From Streptomyces sp. TBY4 (GTDB lineage Bacteria > Actinomycetota > Actinomycetes > Streptomycetales > Streptomycetaceae), in assembly GCF_024213195.1 (NCBI RefSeq), contig NZ_JANAVF010000007.1:168044-232043 (forward strand): a stretch of 64,000 nt of DNA. The letters run 5' to 3'. The notes beneath the pieces were generated by a model. It did not search any database. It worked only from the letters and a program-made list of their open reading frames with translations, and was not told where the DNA came from. Made by a program: the position numbers and the translations under genes. How positions within the stretch are numbered: the stretch's first letter is position 1; each line of letters opens with the position of its first letter. This document shows positions 1 to 10,572 of this stretch, in pieces.

Positions 1-101
1 TCCGGGCGGAGCCCCAGGGGGTCCGGGCGGAGCCCCAGGGGGTCCGGGCGGAGCCCCAGGGGGTCCGGGCGGAGCCCCAGGGGGTCCGGGCGGAGCCCGG
101 G
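1..101. repeat. 21-bp GC-rich tandem repeat array (left part cut by window)
   Basis: Four exact head-to-tail copies of a 21-bp unit beginning TCCGGGCGGAGCCCCAG occupy 1-84, and a partial fifth runs to about 101. Each unit carries the self-complementary GGCGGAGCC-type core, so it could fold. The array starts at the window edge and probably continues to the left. The same motif recurs in the repeat block at 26.3-26.7 kb. There is no spacer variation, so this is not a CRISPR array. Function unknown. Confidence 0.9.
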
Positions 102-105
102 GTCC

Positions 106-316
106 CGCCTTCAGCCCGTCCGGCGTTTGAGGACTGGGGTCCGGGCAGCGCCCGGGGAACGGTGGAAGGGCGGGTAGGGGACAGCCGCCCGCAGGGCCCG
201 GGCAGTCGCACCCGCCCCGCGGGCCCCGCGCCGCCGGACGGAGTTCGGAGCAGCGGGGCGCAGCCCGCGCGGGAGGTCAGGGGCCGCACCGCGGGAGTGG
301 AGGTGCAGGGGAGAGG
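106..316. repeat. Dispersed intergenic repeat module and GC-rich leader
   Basis: Positions of about 111-199 carry a module (GTCCGGCGTTTGAGGAC, then GGGAACGGTGGAAGGGCGGG, then GCAGGGCCC) that recurs almost unchanged at about 26,604-26,700 in front of the ku stop codon. The rest, to 316, is GC-rich and shows no convincing gene. The duplication shows a dispersed non-coding element that sits between genes in this genome. Confidence 0.75.
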
Positions 317-373
317 ATGGGCCGCGGGGCGCCGATCTTGGCGGGGCCCGTCGGATTCATTCGGAGGTGCCTC

Positions 374-1231
374 ATGGACGCAGCCCGTTCCCACGACCTC
401 GTGCCGCCCGGCCCGCTCGTAGGCGGTGACTGGCTCGCGGAGCGTCTCGGTATACCCGGGCTCGTCGTCTTCGACGCCTCCGTGGGGGCGCATCGGGATG
501 CGAGTCGGGGGATTCCGGGGGCCCGGCCCTTCGACCTCGACGGCGTGCTGTCCGACCACACCGCCGCCGCCCCGCACACCATGCCCGGCCCCGCCGCCTT
601 CGCCGAGGCGATGTCCGCCCTCGGTGTCGACGACACGAGCACGGTCGTCGCGTACGACGGCGCCGGGATCTACTCCAGTGCCCGCGCCTGGTGGATGCTG
701 CGCAGCATGGGCTTCGACCGGGTCGCCGTCCTCGACGGCGGGCTGCCCGCGTGGCTCGCCGCCGGGCTGCCGGTCGAGGAGGGCCGGCCGGGCTACGAGG
801 GCCCGCGCGGCTCCTTCACGGCCCGGCCCCGCGCCGGGCTGCTGGTGGACGCCGCCACCGTCTCGGCGGCCCTGGCCGATCCTGCGGCGGCCGTGCTCGA
901 CGCCCGTACGCGCGAGCGCTTCGCCGGCACCGCCCCCGAACCCCGCCCGGGGCTGCGTGGCGGCCACATGCCGGGTGCGGTCAGCCTCCCCTTCGGCGAA
1001 CTGCAGCGCCCCGACGGCCTGATGCGTCCCGCGGCCGAGCTCCGCGCCGCTTTCGGGGCGGCGGTGGGTGAGCGGGAGCGGCTGTACTTCAGCTGCGGTT
1101 CCGGGGTGACGGCCTGTGTGCTTGCGCTCGGGGCGGAACTCGCCGGGTACGGCAACCTCGCGGTGTACGACGGCTCCTGGAGCGAGTGGGGCGTGCCGTC
1201 CCCGGACCGGCCGGTCGTGCAGGGGAGTTAG
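374..1231 (+). CDS. sseA: Thiosulfate/3-mercaptopyruvate sulfurtransferase (tandem rhodanese)
   Basis: This 285-residue protein has the tandem-rhodanese layout: an inactive N-terminal domain (about 10-135) and a catalytic C-terminal domain (about 150-280). The active-site loop CGSGVTA carries Cys241. That loop is typical of 3-mercaptopyruvate-type enzymes, which transfer sulfane sulfur to thiols or cyanide in the cytoplasm. The ATG at 374 has GGAGG six bases upstream; an in-frame start at 317 lacks a ribosome site. The gene is followed 89 bp later by a lipoprotein gene on the same strand. Family assignment is firm, but the choice between thiosulfate and mercaptopyruvate as donor is inferred. 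Confidence 0.9.
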   Translation: MDAARSHDLVPPGPLVGGDWLAERLGIPGLVVFDASVGAHRDASRGIPGARPFDLDGVLSDHTAAAPHTMPGPAAFAEAMSALGVDDTSTVVAYDGAGIYSSARAWWMLRSMGFDRVAVLDGGLPAWLAAGLPVEEGRPGYEGPRGSFTARPRAGLLVDAATVSAALADPAAAVLDARTRERFAGTAPEPRPGLRGGHMPGAVSLPFGELQRPDGLMRPAAELRAAFGAAVGERERLYFSCGSGVTACVLALGAELAGYGNLAVYDGSWSEWGVPSPDRPVVQGS

Positions 1232-1320
1232 GCCGCCCCCGGCCCCGGGGGTTAACCCCACCCCGGATCCGGGCACATGCACCATGCCCCCGCGGCCACC
1301 GCGCGGGCACGATCGACACC

Positions 1321-2160
1321 ATGACCACGAAGACGCGCCCGCGCGGCACCAAGGCCACCGCCACCCTCACCCTCACCGCCACGGCGCTCGCCGCCGGGCT
1401 GCTGCTCACCGGTTGTTCCTTCGGCTCGCTCGTCTCCCGCGGCGGACCGGAGAAGACGGCGAGCGCGGACGCCACGGTGGCCGAGGCCGTCACCGCGGTC
1501 GAGGTGTCGGACTCCGGAAGCGGGTCCATCGAGGTGGTCGTCGGATCCGGCCCCGGTGTCGTCGTCGGCCGCACCGTCCACTACCACGGCGACACCGTGC
1601 CCGAGCCCGCCCAGCGGCTCTCCGGCGGAGTGCTGACCCTCAGCGCCGGCGACTGCTCCGGCCGCTGTTCCGTCGACTACCGGCTGGAGGTACCGGCCTC
1701 CGCCACGGTCCGGGCCAAGAGCAGCAGCGGCCGCGTCGCGGTGTCGGGGGTGGCCGCCGCCGACGTCGTGACGTCCTCGGGCGGGGTGCGCGTGGAGCGG
1801 ATCGCCGGCGCGCTGGAGGTCGGCACGGCCTCCGGCCCGGTCCGGGCGGACCGGATCGCCGGCCCGCTGAAGGTCCGTACGTCCTCGGGCTCGATCACGG
1901 CCGGGGAACTGTCCGGAACGGGCGCGGACGCCCGTTCCGACTCCGGCGACGTCCGCCTCGCCTTCACGACGGCCCCGGCCTCGATCGCCGTGCGGACCAG
2001 CTCGGGCGAGGCGAAGCTGAAGGTCCCCGCAGCCCCGTACGCACTCGACGTCGCCACCGACTCCGGCGCACGCGACATCACCCTGCCCGCGACCCCCTCC
2101 GCCGCGGCCCGCCTCGCGGTGACGACCTCCTCGGGCGACATCCACATCTCCGCGGCCTGA
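1321..2160 (+). CDS. DUF4097-type adhesin-like lipoprotein
   Basis: The 279-residue product starts with a basic N-terminus, a hydrophobic stretch and a lipobox LLTGC (Cys32), so it should be anchored to the outer face of the membrane. The rest is a series of short strands with recurring SSG/TSSG turns (for example VKTSSG-like and VRTSSG), as in DUF4097 beta-helix proteins with a head-to-tail strand repeat. There are no catalytic residues to name. The start at 1321 was chosen because the signal sequence begins there; upstream codons in frame lack a ribosome site. Its role is unknown, and a wall or envelope function is inferred. Confidence 0.8.
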   Translation: MTTKTRPRGTKATATLTLTATALAAGLLLTGCSFGSLVSRGGPEKTASADATVAEAVTAVEVSDSGSGSIEVVVGSGPGVVVGRTVHYHGDTVPEPAQRLSGGVLTLSAGDCSGRCSVDYRLEVPASATVRAKSSSGRVAVSGVAAADVVTSSGGVRVERIAGALEVGTASGPVRADRIAGPLKVRTSSGSITAGELSGTGADARSDSGDVRLAFTTAPASIAVRTSSGEAKLKVPAAPYALDVATDSGARDITLPATPSAAARLAVTTSSGDIHISAA

Positions 2161-2173
2161 GCACCGGTCCGAG

Positions 2174-2383
2174 CTACGGGGCTTCGACGACCTGCCAGTC
2201 CTCGATCGGCTTCGTCCGGAACAGCCCGCGGTACACCCGCCGGGTCAGCACGGCGGCGCCCGGCCCGTACTCCGCGATCTCTCCGAAGGCCTCGGCGGCG
2301 GACTCGTAGACGAACTTCTTGCCCTTGGCGTTCTGGATGACCCATTCCCTGGCCTCGGCGACGCCCTCACCCTCTACGTACAT
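2174..2383 (-). CDS. Small conserved-looking hypothetical protein (69 aa)
   Basis: The ATG at 2383 gives a 69-residue soluble protein with a balanced composition and strong GC3, beginning MYVEGEGVAEAREW and ending WQVVEAP. The same frame runs further upstream but becomes arginine/proline-rich and lies in the lon control region, so the shorter start was preferred. No clear ribosome site is visible, and no domain is recognised. It faces the lipoprotein gene and is divergent from lon; the interval to lon holds the HspR-type operator. Confidence 0.6.
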   Translation of the reverse strand: MYVEGEGVAEAREWVIQNAKGKKFVYESAAEAFGEIAEYGPGAAVLTRRVYRGLFRTKPIEDWQVVEAP

Positions 2384-2529
2384 GTGGGGAGCGTAGCCCT
2401 GCCCGGAACGCGACCCCGCTCGCGGTGACCTGGGTATTTCCAGTGATGTCACCGCCTGGGTGGGGATGTGCCCGACCCTGTTCGCCCCCGGCGAACGGGT
2501 GTTGGGGAACATTGGGCGACGCACATGCA

Positions 2530-2548
2530 TTGAGTCGGCATAGCTCAA
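2530..2548. promoter_or_regulatory. HAIR-like operator for HspR upstream of lon
   Basis: TTGAGT-N7-GCTCAA at 2530-2548 matches the HAIR consensus TTGAGT-N7-ACTCAA at 11 of 12 positions. HAIR is the known binding site of the heat-shock repressor HspR, and lon is an established HspR target in Streptomyces. The site ends 22 bp before the lon ATG and overlaps the expected promoter, which fits repression relieved by heat or protein damage. Confidence 0.85.
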
Positions 2549-2570
2549 CTTCACTGCCGGAGGGAACATC

Positions 2571-5021
<2,451 letters not shown>

Positions 5022-5063
5022 TCCGGCGGCCGGCATCCGCCCGGCCGCCCGGCTGCCGTCCGG

Positions 5064-5111
5064 GCCGGGGGCCCGGGGTTCCCCGCTCCGGCGGGGCCCC
5101 GGGCCCCCGGC
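5064..5111. terminator. Strong hairpin after lon
   Basis: A 15-bp arm GCCGGGGGCCCGGGG (5064-5078) pairs with its exact complement at 5097-5111, and a 6-bp inner stem CCCCGC/GCGGGG with a 4-base loop extends it. It lies 42 bp after the lon stop codon and before the MarR gene, where a terminator is expected. Confidence 0.85.
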
Positions 5112-5161
5112 GTACGCGCTGCGAAATACTGGTGGACCACACACCAGCGAAGGAGCGGGCC

Positions 5162-5602
5162 GTGCACGGGACCGACGACCAGGAGTTCCTTGCCCTGGAG
5201 CGGGAGCTGTCCGTCTTCCTCCGGCGGGCCCGGGCCTCCTCCGGGGAGATGGCGCGCGAGCTGCACCCCGAACTGGAACCGGCCGCGTACGGGCTCCTCG
5301 TACGGCTGGAAGCCGCCGGCCGGCAGCGGGCGACCGAGCTCGCCGCGTACTTCGGGGTCGGCAAGGCCACGATGAGCCGGCAGCTGCGGGCCCTGGAGGT
5401 GCTGGGCCTGCTGGCCCGCGAGCCGGACCCGGCGGACGGGCGGGCCTTCCTGGTCGGGCTCACCGAGGAGGGGCGGGAGCGCTTCCTGCGGGTCCGGGGC
5501 GCCCGGCGCGAGCAGTACATGCGCAAGCTCGCGGACTGGGACCGCGGGGAAGTGGCGGAACTGGCACGGCTCCTGAACCAGTTGAACGCGGGCGGGGAGT
5601 AG
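5162..5602 (+). CDS. MarR-family transcriptional regulator
   Basis: The 146-residue product is a winged helix-turn-helix protein of normal MarR length. The recognition segment is ATELAAYFGVGKATMSRQL, and the wing region is REPDPADGRAFLVGLTEEG. GTG at 5162 is preferred to the in-frame GTG at 5132 because AAGGAG (5150-5155) sits six bases before it. No enzyme gene adjoins it that would reveal a ligand; it lies between lon and a PP2C-like gene on the other strand. The target is unknown. Confidence 0.85.
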   Translation: MHGTDDQEFLALERELSVFLRRARASSGEMARELHPELEPAAYGLLVRLEAAGRQRATELAAYFGVGKATMSRQLRALEVLGLLAREPDPADGRAFLVGLTEEGRERFLRVRGARREQYMRKLADWDRGEVAELARLLNQLNAGGE

Positions 5603-5637
5603 CTCCCCAGACGCCAGACCCCAGAGCCCAGAGCCCC

Positions 5638-6411
5638 CTAGAGCTCCGCGTAAGCCGCCGACGCGTCGTCGTGGCGCTTGCCGCGCCGGTGGGTCCGGAG
5701 CGGATCCGATTCCAGGGTGCGGACCCGGTCGATCAGGGACTGCGCGCCCTCCTTGCGCAGCACGGCCAGGCATTCGGCCCAGTCGCCCTCTCCGAACGTG
5801 TCCGTCCACCGGCTGGCCCCGTCCGTGAGCACCGCCACCGCACGCACCTCCGCGCGCGGCGTCCGCCCGGTCACCGCCCGGGCCGCCACCTCCGGGTCCG
5901 CGGCGGCGGTGAAGAAGCCGCCCTCCGCGTTGCGCAGCGCGTCCGCGGAGGCCTCCGTACGCAGGCGTTCGCGCGGGATCCGGTCCAGCCGGTCGTCGAG
6001 GACGGCGCGCACCTCGCCGCCGGGCGCCTGGAGGAGGAGTACGGAATCCGAGAGCACCAGGTGCTCGACGCAGGAGGCGTCCCAGCGGACCACGACCACC
6101 GTCGCCTGCGGCGTCCGGACGTGAGAAAGGTCACAGGTGTCGCGGTGGGCGTCCGCGGTGACGCGGATGGCCTCCGCGAGGACGCGGTCGAGCGGCATGT
6201 CCCGGCGCGATCCGGACAGTTCGGTCAATCGGCCGCCGAGCCGGGCCGCGAACCACGGCACTCCGTGCGCGCATCCGACCTCGCCCGGCGGCGGGGTGAC
6301 CCCGTCGAGGGCGACCAGGACCCCGCCGCCCGAGGCGGGGATCGCGGCCGACAGCCAGTCCTCGTTGGGGCGTTCCGGATTGCCGGGGGCGGAGGAGAGA
6401 TCGATGCGCAT
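5638..6411 (-). CDS. PP2C-like serine/threonine phosphatase domain protein
   Basis: The 257-residue protein shows a PP2C-like pattern: RPNEDWLSA near the N-terminus, LVALDGVT, LSDSVLLL and a late LTDGASRW motif. These correspond to the metal-binding strands of PPM phosphatases, although the set is less canonical than in SpoIIE or PstP, so activity is inferred. The ATG at 6411 starts the conserved part. Upstream there is no ribosome site; instead CAGAAT lies six bases before the ATG, as in leaderless mRNAs. It is divergent from the conservon operon across a 410-bp interval. Confidence 0.7.
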   Translation of the reverse strand: MRIDLSSAPGNPERPNEDWLSAAIPASGGGVLVALDGVTPPPGEVGCAHGVPWFAARLGGRLTELSGSRRDMPLDRVLAEAIRVTADAHRDTCDLSHVRTPQATVVVVRWDASCVEHLVLSDSVLLLQAPGGEVRAVLDDRLDRIPRERLRTEASADALRNAEGGFFTAAADPEVAARAVTGRTPRAEVRAVAVLTDGASRWTDTFGEGDWAECLAVLRKEGAQSLIDRVRTLESDPLRTHRRGKRHDDASAAYAEL

Positions 6412-6821
6412 GTGAACATTCTGCTCGCGCGGGGCCGCGCGGAAGCGGAACGGGACATGGAAGGGCGGGGAAGGTCCGGACCAAAGTGCGACGGGTGGGG
6501 AGAGAAGGGACTTCCGGGGCCTGCGGGGTGGCCCTCCGCGATGTGGCCGAGCATCCTGCCAAAAGCCGCATCGATCTTTCAACCACCCGTCCACGGCAGC
6601 GCTCTGACAGCCGATCGCCGAGTTGGTCGCCAACTCCTCCGTGCTGTTCACTCCTTCGTGTGGCCGGGCGGGCGATGTGCGGCCCTCTTCCCGACGCACT
6701 GCGAGGGTCTGAGGCGGTACGGCGGTGGACGCGCGTACGCGGCACCGGGTAGCACGTACCGGGCATCAGACAACGAGCACGAGCAGCACACGTAAACACG
6801 TAAACAGGATTGCGAGCACCG
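6412..6821. promoter_or_regulatory. Divergent control region between PP2C gene and conservon, with 17-bp palindrome
   Basis: This 410-bp stretch holds no convincing gene. At 6620-6636 it carries a perfect inverted repeat GAGTTGG-TCG-CCAACTC, the only perfect dyad I saw in the interval. It sits about 200 bp upstream of cvnA and a similar distance from the PP2C gene. Conservon regulation is poorly understood, so this is a candidate operator with no named regulator. Confidence 0.55.
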
Positions 6822-9710
6822 GTGCAGAAGAAGCGGCCTCGGAAGAACGGCACCGTCGCGAACGGCACCGCACCCGACGGCACCGCACCCGGCCGACGAG
6901 CCCCCGGCGGCCCGGTCGTCGCGGCCGCACCCGCCGGGCGCCGCGTCCGGGTGCGCCGCAGGCTGGTCATCGGGGTCGCCGTGGCCGGGCTCGCCGTGCT
7001 CGTGGCGGGTGCGCCCGCCGTCCTGTCCGCCTCCGCGGACCTCAGCGACTCCCAGCGGCTGGTCACCCTCGCCGACCGGAGCCGGCAGACCCTCACCCTC
7101 GCCCACCTGCTCGGGGACGAGCGCGACGCCGTCACCGCCTACGTGGCCAAGGGTCGCCCCGGCGGCGCCCGGGGCCAGCAGGCCGCCGCGGTCCAGGAAC
7201 GCGCGGCGGGCACCGACCGCCAGCTCGCCGAGGTCCAGCGTGAAGCCGACGAGGAGCTCGCCCGCGCCCTCGGCCGGGTCGCGGCTGTCCGCACCGAGGC
7301 CATCCAGGGCCGGGACAGCGCCCTCGCCGCCCACCAGGCCTACTCCGGGGTCATCGCCGAACTCCTCGCACCCGGCACCCGGCTCGCCGAACTGACCCCG
7401 CCGCGCGCCGCCGACGCCCTCGTCACCGCCCGACCGCTGGCCGCCCTCGGCCAGGCCGTGGAGCAGGCCTCCGCCACCCGCGGGCTGCTGCTCGCCGCGC
7501 TGTCCGTGCCCGGCGGCGACAAGCAGCCGGGCGCCGCCTTCGTGGACGAACTCACCGCCGCCGCCCAGCGGGCGCGCGTACGGGAGCAGGGCGCGCTCGA
7601 CGATTTCGCGCGGGCCGCGCGTCCCGACGTACGCCAGAGCCTCACCGCCACCGTCACCGGACCCGAGGTCAAGACGGCCGACGACTACCTCAAGCGGCTC
7701 ACCGACCGGCCGGCCCTTTCCACGGCCGACCGCAAGCTCGATCCCGGCGACGTCGGACCGGCCCTCACCGCCCGCGTCGACCGCATGCGTTCGGTCGAGG
7801 CCACCCTCGCCGGCCAGCGCGCCACCGCGCTCGCCGCGCTGCGCGACGACGACGTGACCGCGCTGGAGGTCATGGTCGCCTTCCTCGGCGTGCTGTTCCT
7901 CCTCACCCTCGGCATCTCCACCGCCATCGCGCGCTCCCTCACCCGCCCGCTGTCGGTCCTGCGGCGCGGTGCGGCCCGGCTGGCCACGCCGGAGGGCTCG
8001 GTGGAACCGGTCCGCTTCACGGGCCGCAACGACGAGTTCGCCGAAGTGGTGCGCCACCTCAACGCAGTACGCGACCAGACGGTCTCCCTGCACACCCGGA
8101 TCGCCGGACTCGACGCCGACCGGCACCGCCTCGTGGGCCGCACCGAGGCGCTCTCGGCCGGCCGGGAGGCCCTGGAGGAGGAACTCGCGCAGCTGCGGGC
8201 GGGGCTGGAGGAGCACCGCCGCATCATGTCGACCACCTCCGTGTCGCTGTCCCTGCGCACCCTCGGGCTCGTCGAGCGCCAGCTCGCCGTCATCGAGGAG
8301 CTGGAGTCGCAGGAGCCGGACCCGGACCGCCTCTCCACCCTCTTCAAGCTCGACCACCTGGCGACCGTGATGCGCCGCCACAACGAGAACCTGCTCGTCC
8401 TCGCCGGCCAGGAACACGGCCACGGACAGGGCCTGCCGGTGCCGCTGGTGGACGTCATGCGGGCGGCGGTCAGCGAGATCGAGCGCTACGAGCGCGTCGA
8501 CCTCGGGGTGCTGCCCTCGTACACGCAGGTCGCAGGGCACGCCGCCGACGACATCTCGCACGTCCTGGCGGAGCTGCTGGAGAACGCGACGACCTTCTCG
8601 CCGCCCGACGCCAAGGTCAAGGTGTCCGGCTGGCTGCTGGACTCCGGCGACGTGGTGCTGTCCGTCGTCGACGAGGGCATCGGGATCACCGGTGACCGGC
8701 TCGCCACGCTGAACGAGCGGCTCGCCACGCCCGACGCGTACGACGAGGAGCCCGAGTCGGAGCACGGCCTGGGCCTCGGCCTGTACGTGGCCGGGCGGCT
8801 CGCGGCCCGGCACGGGGTCAGCGCGGAGCTGCGCGCCCCGGGGCACGGTGGCACGGAGGCCCTGGTCGTCGTACCGGCGGCGCTGCTCCCCGCCACCCCG
8901 CCGGCTTCCCCGGTCCACACCCTGGGCGCACCGGGCGCACCCGCGCTGCACCTGCCCGGGGTGATCGCGGAGGCCAACGAGAACACCCTCCCCTCGCGCC
9001 TACGGGGCCCTGCCGCCGCGCCGCCGAAGACCCCGGCGGAGCCGGTGGGCCAGGCCCCGGCGGAGCCCGCCGTCGAGGCGGCCCCGGCCCCCGTCCCGGC
9101 CCCGGCGGCCGAGGAGGCCCTTCCGGAGCCCGCCTCCTTCCCCGAGCCGGAGCCGGCGCACGGCACCGCGCACGACACCGCGCGGGCCACCGCCGAGGAG
9201 CCGCCCGCGCGGGTCGCTCCGGAGCCGGCTCCGGCGGCGTTCGCGCCCCCGCCCGGGCAGCTGCCGCCCACGGAGCAGGTGTTCCGGGTCCCGGCCGCCG
9301 CGGAGGCGCCGGTCGAGGTGCCGGCCGAGCAGGTGTTCCGGGTTCCGGCCGCCGCCGAGGCGCCCGTCGACGTACCCGCCGAGCAGGTGTTCCGCGTACC
9401 GCCGCAGGCCGCCGCGCCCGCCGGGCAGGACGACGCCGGGGAGTCCGGCCCGCAGGAGGTCCTCACCGACAAGGGGCTCCCCAAGCGGAGCCCCCGTACG
9501 GTGGCCGCCGGGCGCGGGGACGAGGCGCGTCCGGCCCCGGGCCGGGTGGACGCCGAGGAGCTGCGCCGCCGTCTCGGCGGGTTCTACCGGGGAGCCCTGG
9601 ACGGGCGCCGCGTGGTGGAGGCCGAGCTCGCGCAGGACCCCCGCAATGGCCCGCCGCAGGACCAGGGGCAGACCGACCGGGGGGACACCGCACAGGAGGC
9701 ACGCACATGA
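6822..9710 (+). CDS. cvnA: Conservon sensor histidine kinase-like protein CvnA
   Basis: A protein of about 962 residues has a cytoplasmic basic tail, TM1 (about 48-68), an extracellular nitrate-sensor-like helical region, TM2 (about 345-370), HAMP, and a HATPase_c domain with the N-box around 582-592 (LAELLENATTF) and VDEGIGIT at about 616. The last 270 residues are Pro/Ala/Glu-rich and contain an 18-residue repeat. CvnA proteins are membrane sensors that work with CvnB, C and D in a G-protein-like complex. GTG at 6822 was chosen over TTG at 6810; neither has a strong ribosome site. It overlaps cvnB by 4 bp. Confidence 0.88.
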   Translation: MQKKRPRKNGTVANGTAPDGTAPGRRAPGGPVVAAAPAGRRVRVRRRLVIGVAVAGLAVLVAGAPAVLSASADLSDSQRLVTLADRSRQTLTLAHLLGDERDAVTAYVAKGRPGGARGQQAAAVQERAAGTDRQLAEVQREADEELARALGRVAAVRTEAIQGRDSALAAHQAYSGVIAELLAPGTRLAELTPPRAADALVTARPLAALGQAVEQASATRGLLLAALSVPGGDKQPGAAFVDELTAAAQRARVREQGALDDFARAARPDVRQSLTATVTGPEVKTADDYLKRLTDRPALSTADRKLDPGDVGPALTARVDRMRSVEATLAGQRATALAALRDDDVTALEVMVAFLGVLFLLTLGISTAIARSLTRPLSVLRRGAARLATPEGSVEPVRFTGRNDEFAEVVRHLNAVRDQTVSLHTRIAGLDADRHRLVGRTEALSAGREALEEELAQLRAGLEEHRRIMSTTSVSLSLRTLGLVERQLAVIEELESQEPDPDRLSTLFKLDHLATVMRRHNENLLVLAGQEHGHGQGLPVPLVDVMRAAVSEIERYERVDLGVLPSYTQVAGHAADDISHVLAELLENATTFSPPDAKVKVSGWLLDSGDVVLSVVDEGIGITGDRLATLNERLATPDAYDEEPESEHGLGLGLYVAGRLAARHGVSAELRAPGHGGTEALVVVPAALLPATPPASPVHTLGAPGAPALHLPGVIAEANENTLPSRLRGPAAAPPKTPAEPVGQAPAEPAVEAAPAPVPAPAAEEALPEPASFPEPEPAHGTAHDTARATAEEPPARVAPEPAPAAFAPPPGQLPPTEQVFRVPAAAEAPVEVPAEQVFRVPAAAEAPVDVPAEQVFRVPPQAAAPAGQDDAGESGPQEVLTDKGLPKRSPRTVAAGRGDEARPAPGRVDAEELRRRLGGFYRGALDGRRVVEAELAQDPRNGPPQDQGQTDRGDTAQEART
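9273..9401 (+). repeat. 54-bp in-frame repeat in cvnA tail
   Basis: Codons for EQVFRVPAAAEAPVEVPA (18 residues) occur at 9273, again at 9327 with one change, and begin a third time at 9381 (EQVFRVPPQ). The unit is exactly 54 bp, so copy number can change without frameshift. It lies in the disordered proline/alanine-rich tail of CvnA. Confidence 0.9.
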
Positions 9711-10186
9711 ACGCGTCCAGTACGTACGGACTGAGCACCCAGGCCCGCAACCTTCAGTGGCTGCTGACCGACCTCGTCGAGGAGGTACCCGGGGTCAACT
9801 CGGTGGCCGTCGTGTCCTCGGACGGGCTCCTCCTGCTGTCCTCCGATCCCGCGGCACCCGACACACCAGCCGCCGCCCGCCCCGCGGGCCCCCGCGGAGC
9901 GTCCGCCGATCTCGCGACCATCGTCTCCGGCCTCGGCTCGCTCACCACGGGCGCGGCCGCCCTGATGGACGGGGGCTCGGTCAAGCAGACGATGGTGGCC
10001 ATGGAGCACGGTTCCGTGTTCGTCATGTCCATCAGCGACGGCTCGCTCCTCGGCGTGCACGCCACGCCGGACTGCGACATGAGCGTCGTCGCCTACCACA
10101 TGGCCTTGTTCGTGGGCCGCGCCGGCCACGTCCTGACCCCCGAAGTCCGCAGTGAGCTGCGCCAGTCGATGGAGAACACCCCGTGA
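9707..10186 (+). CDS. cvnB: Roadblock/LC7 domain protein CvnB
   Basis: This 159-residue protein of the Roadblock/LC7 fold includes LTDLVEEVPGVNSVAVVSSD and the later LLGVHATPDCDMSVVAYHMA, as in MglB-like and CvnB proteins. Such proteins act as GTPase-activating or scaffold partners of small GTPases. Its ATG overlaps the cvnA stop in ATGA, and its own end overlaps cvnC by 4 bp, so the four genes are translationally coupled. Position two in the set supports the name. Confidence 0.93.
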   Translation: MNASSTYGLSTQARNLQWLLTDLVEEVPGVNSVAVVSSDGLLLLSSDPAAPDTPAAARPAGPRGASADLATIVSGLGSLTTGAAALMDGGSVKQTMVAMEHGSVFVMSISDGSLLGVHATPDCDMSVVAYHMALFVGRAGHVLTPEVRSELRQSMENTP

Positions 10187-10572
10187 GGAGTCCGGCCTCC
10201 GACCGGCTGCCGATACGCGGCGCCGACCGCCGTCCCGCCCGCGTACGCCCGTACTCCCTGACGGGCGGCCGTACCCGCTTCACGCAGGTCCTGCACGTCG
10301 AGACCTTCGTCGCGGCCCTCGACACCAAGGTGTCCGGGCCGCGCAAGGCCGACCGGATGCCGGAGATGCCGGCGATCGTCGAGGTCTGCCGCCGCATGCG
10401 GACGATCGCCGAGATCGCCGCCCTGCTGAAGCTTCCGCTCGGCGTGGTCCGCGTCCTGGTCAGCGATCTCGCCGACCAGGGCAGGATCCGTGTCTACGGG
10501 ACCGGGCACGGCAGCGGCCGTCCCGACCGCGCTCTGCTCGAAAGGGTGCTCAGTGGGCTCCGCCGTCTCTGA
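10183..10572 (+). CDS. cvnC: DUF742 protein CvnC
   Basis: The 129-residue DUF742 protein starts at GTG 10183 inside the cvnB stop (GTGA overlap). The N-terminal SRLPIRGADRRP-like segment and the YSLTGGRTR motif are typical, followed by a winged-helix-like part (EIAALLKLPLGVVRVLVSDL). CvnC is the third conserved member of conservons; its biochemical role is not settled. It overlaps cvnD by 20 bp. Confidence 0.93.
   Translation: MRSPASDRLPIRGADRRPARVRPYSLTGGRTRFTQVLHVETFVAALDTKVSGPRKADRMPEMPAIVEVCRRMRTIAEIAALLKLPLGVVRVLVSDLADQGRIRVYGTGHGSGRPDRALLERVLSGLRRL

Noticed and set aside
1..101. CRISPR array
   Set aside because: The units are contiguous and identical without spacers, so this is a simple tandem repeat.
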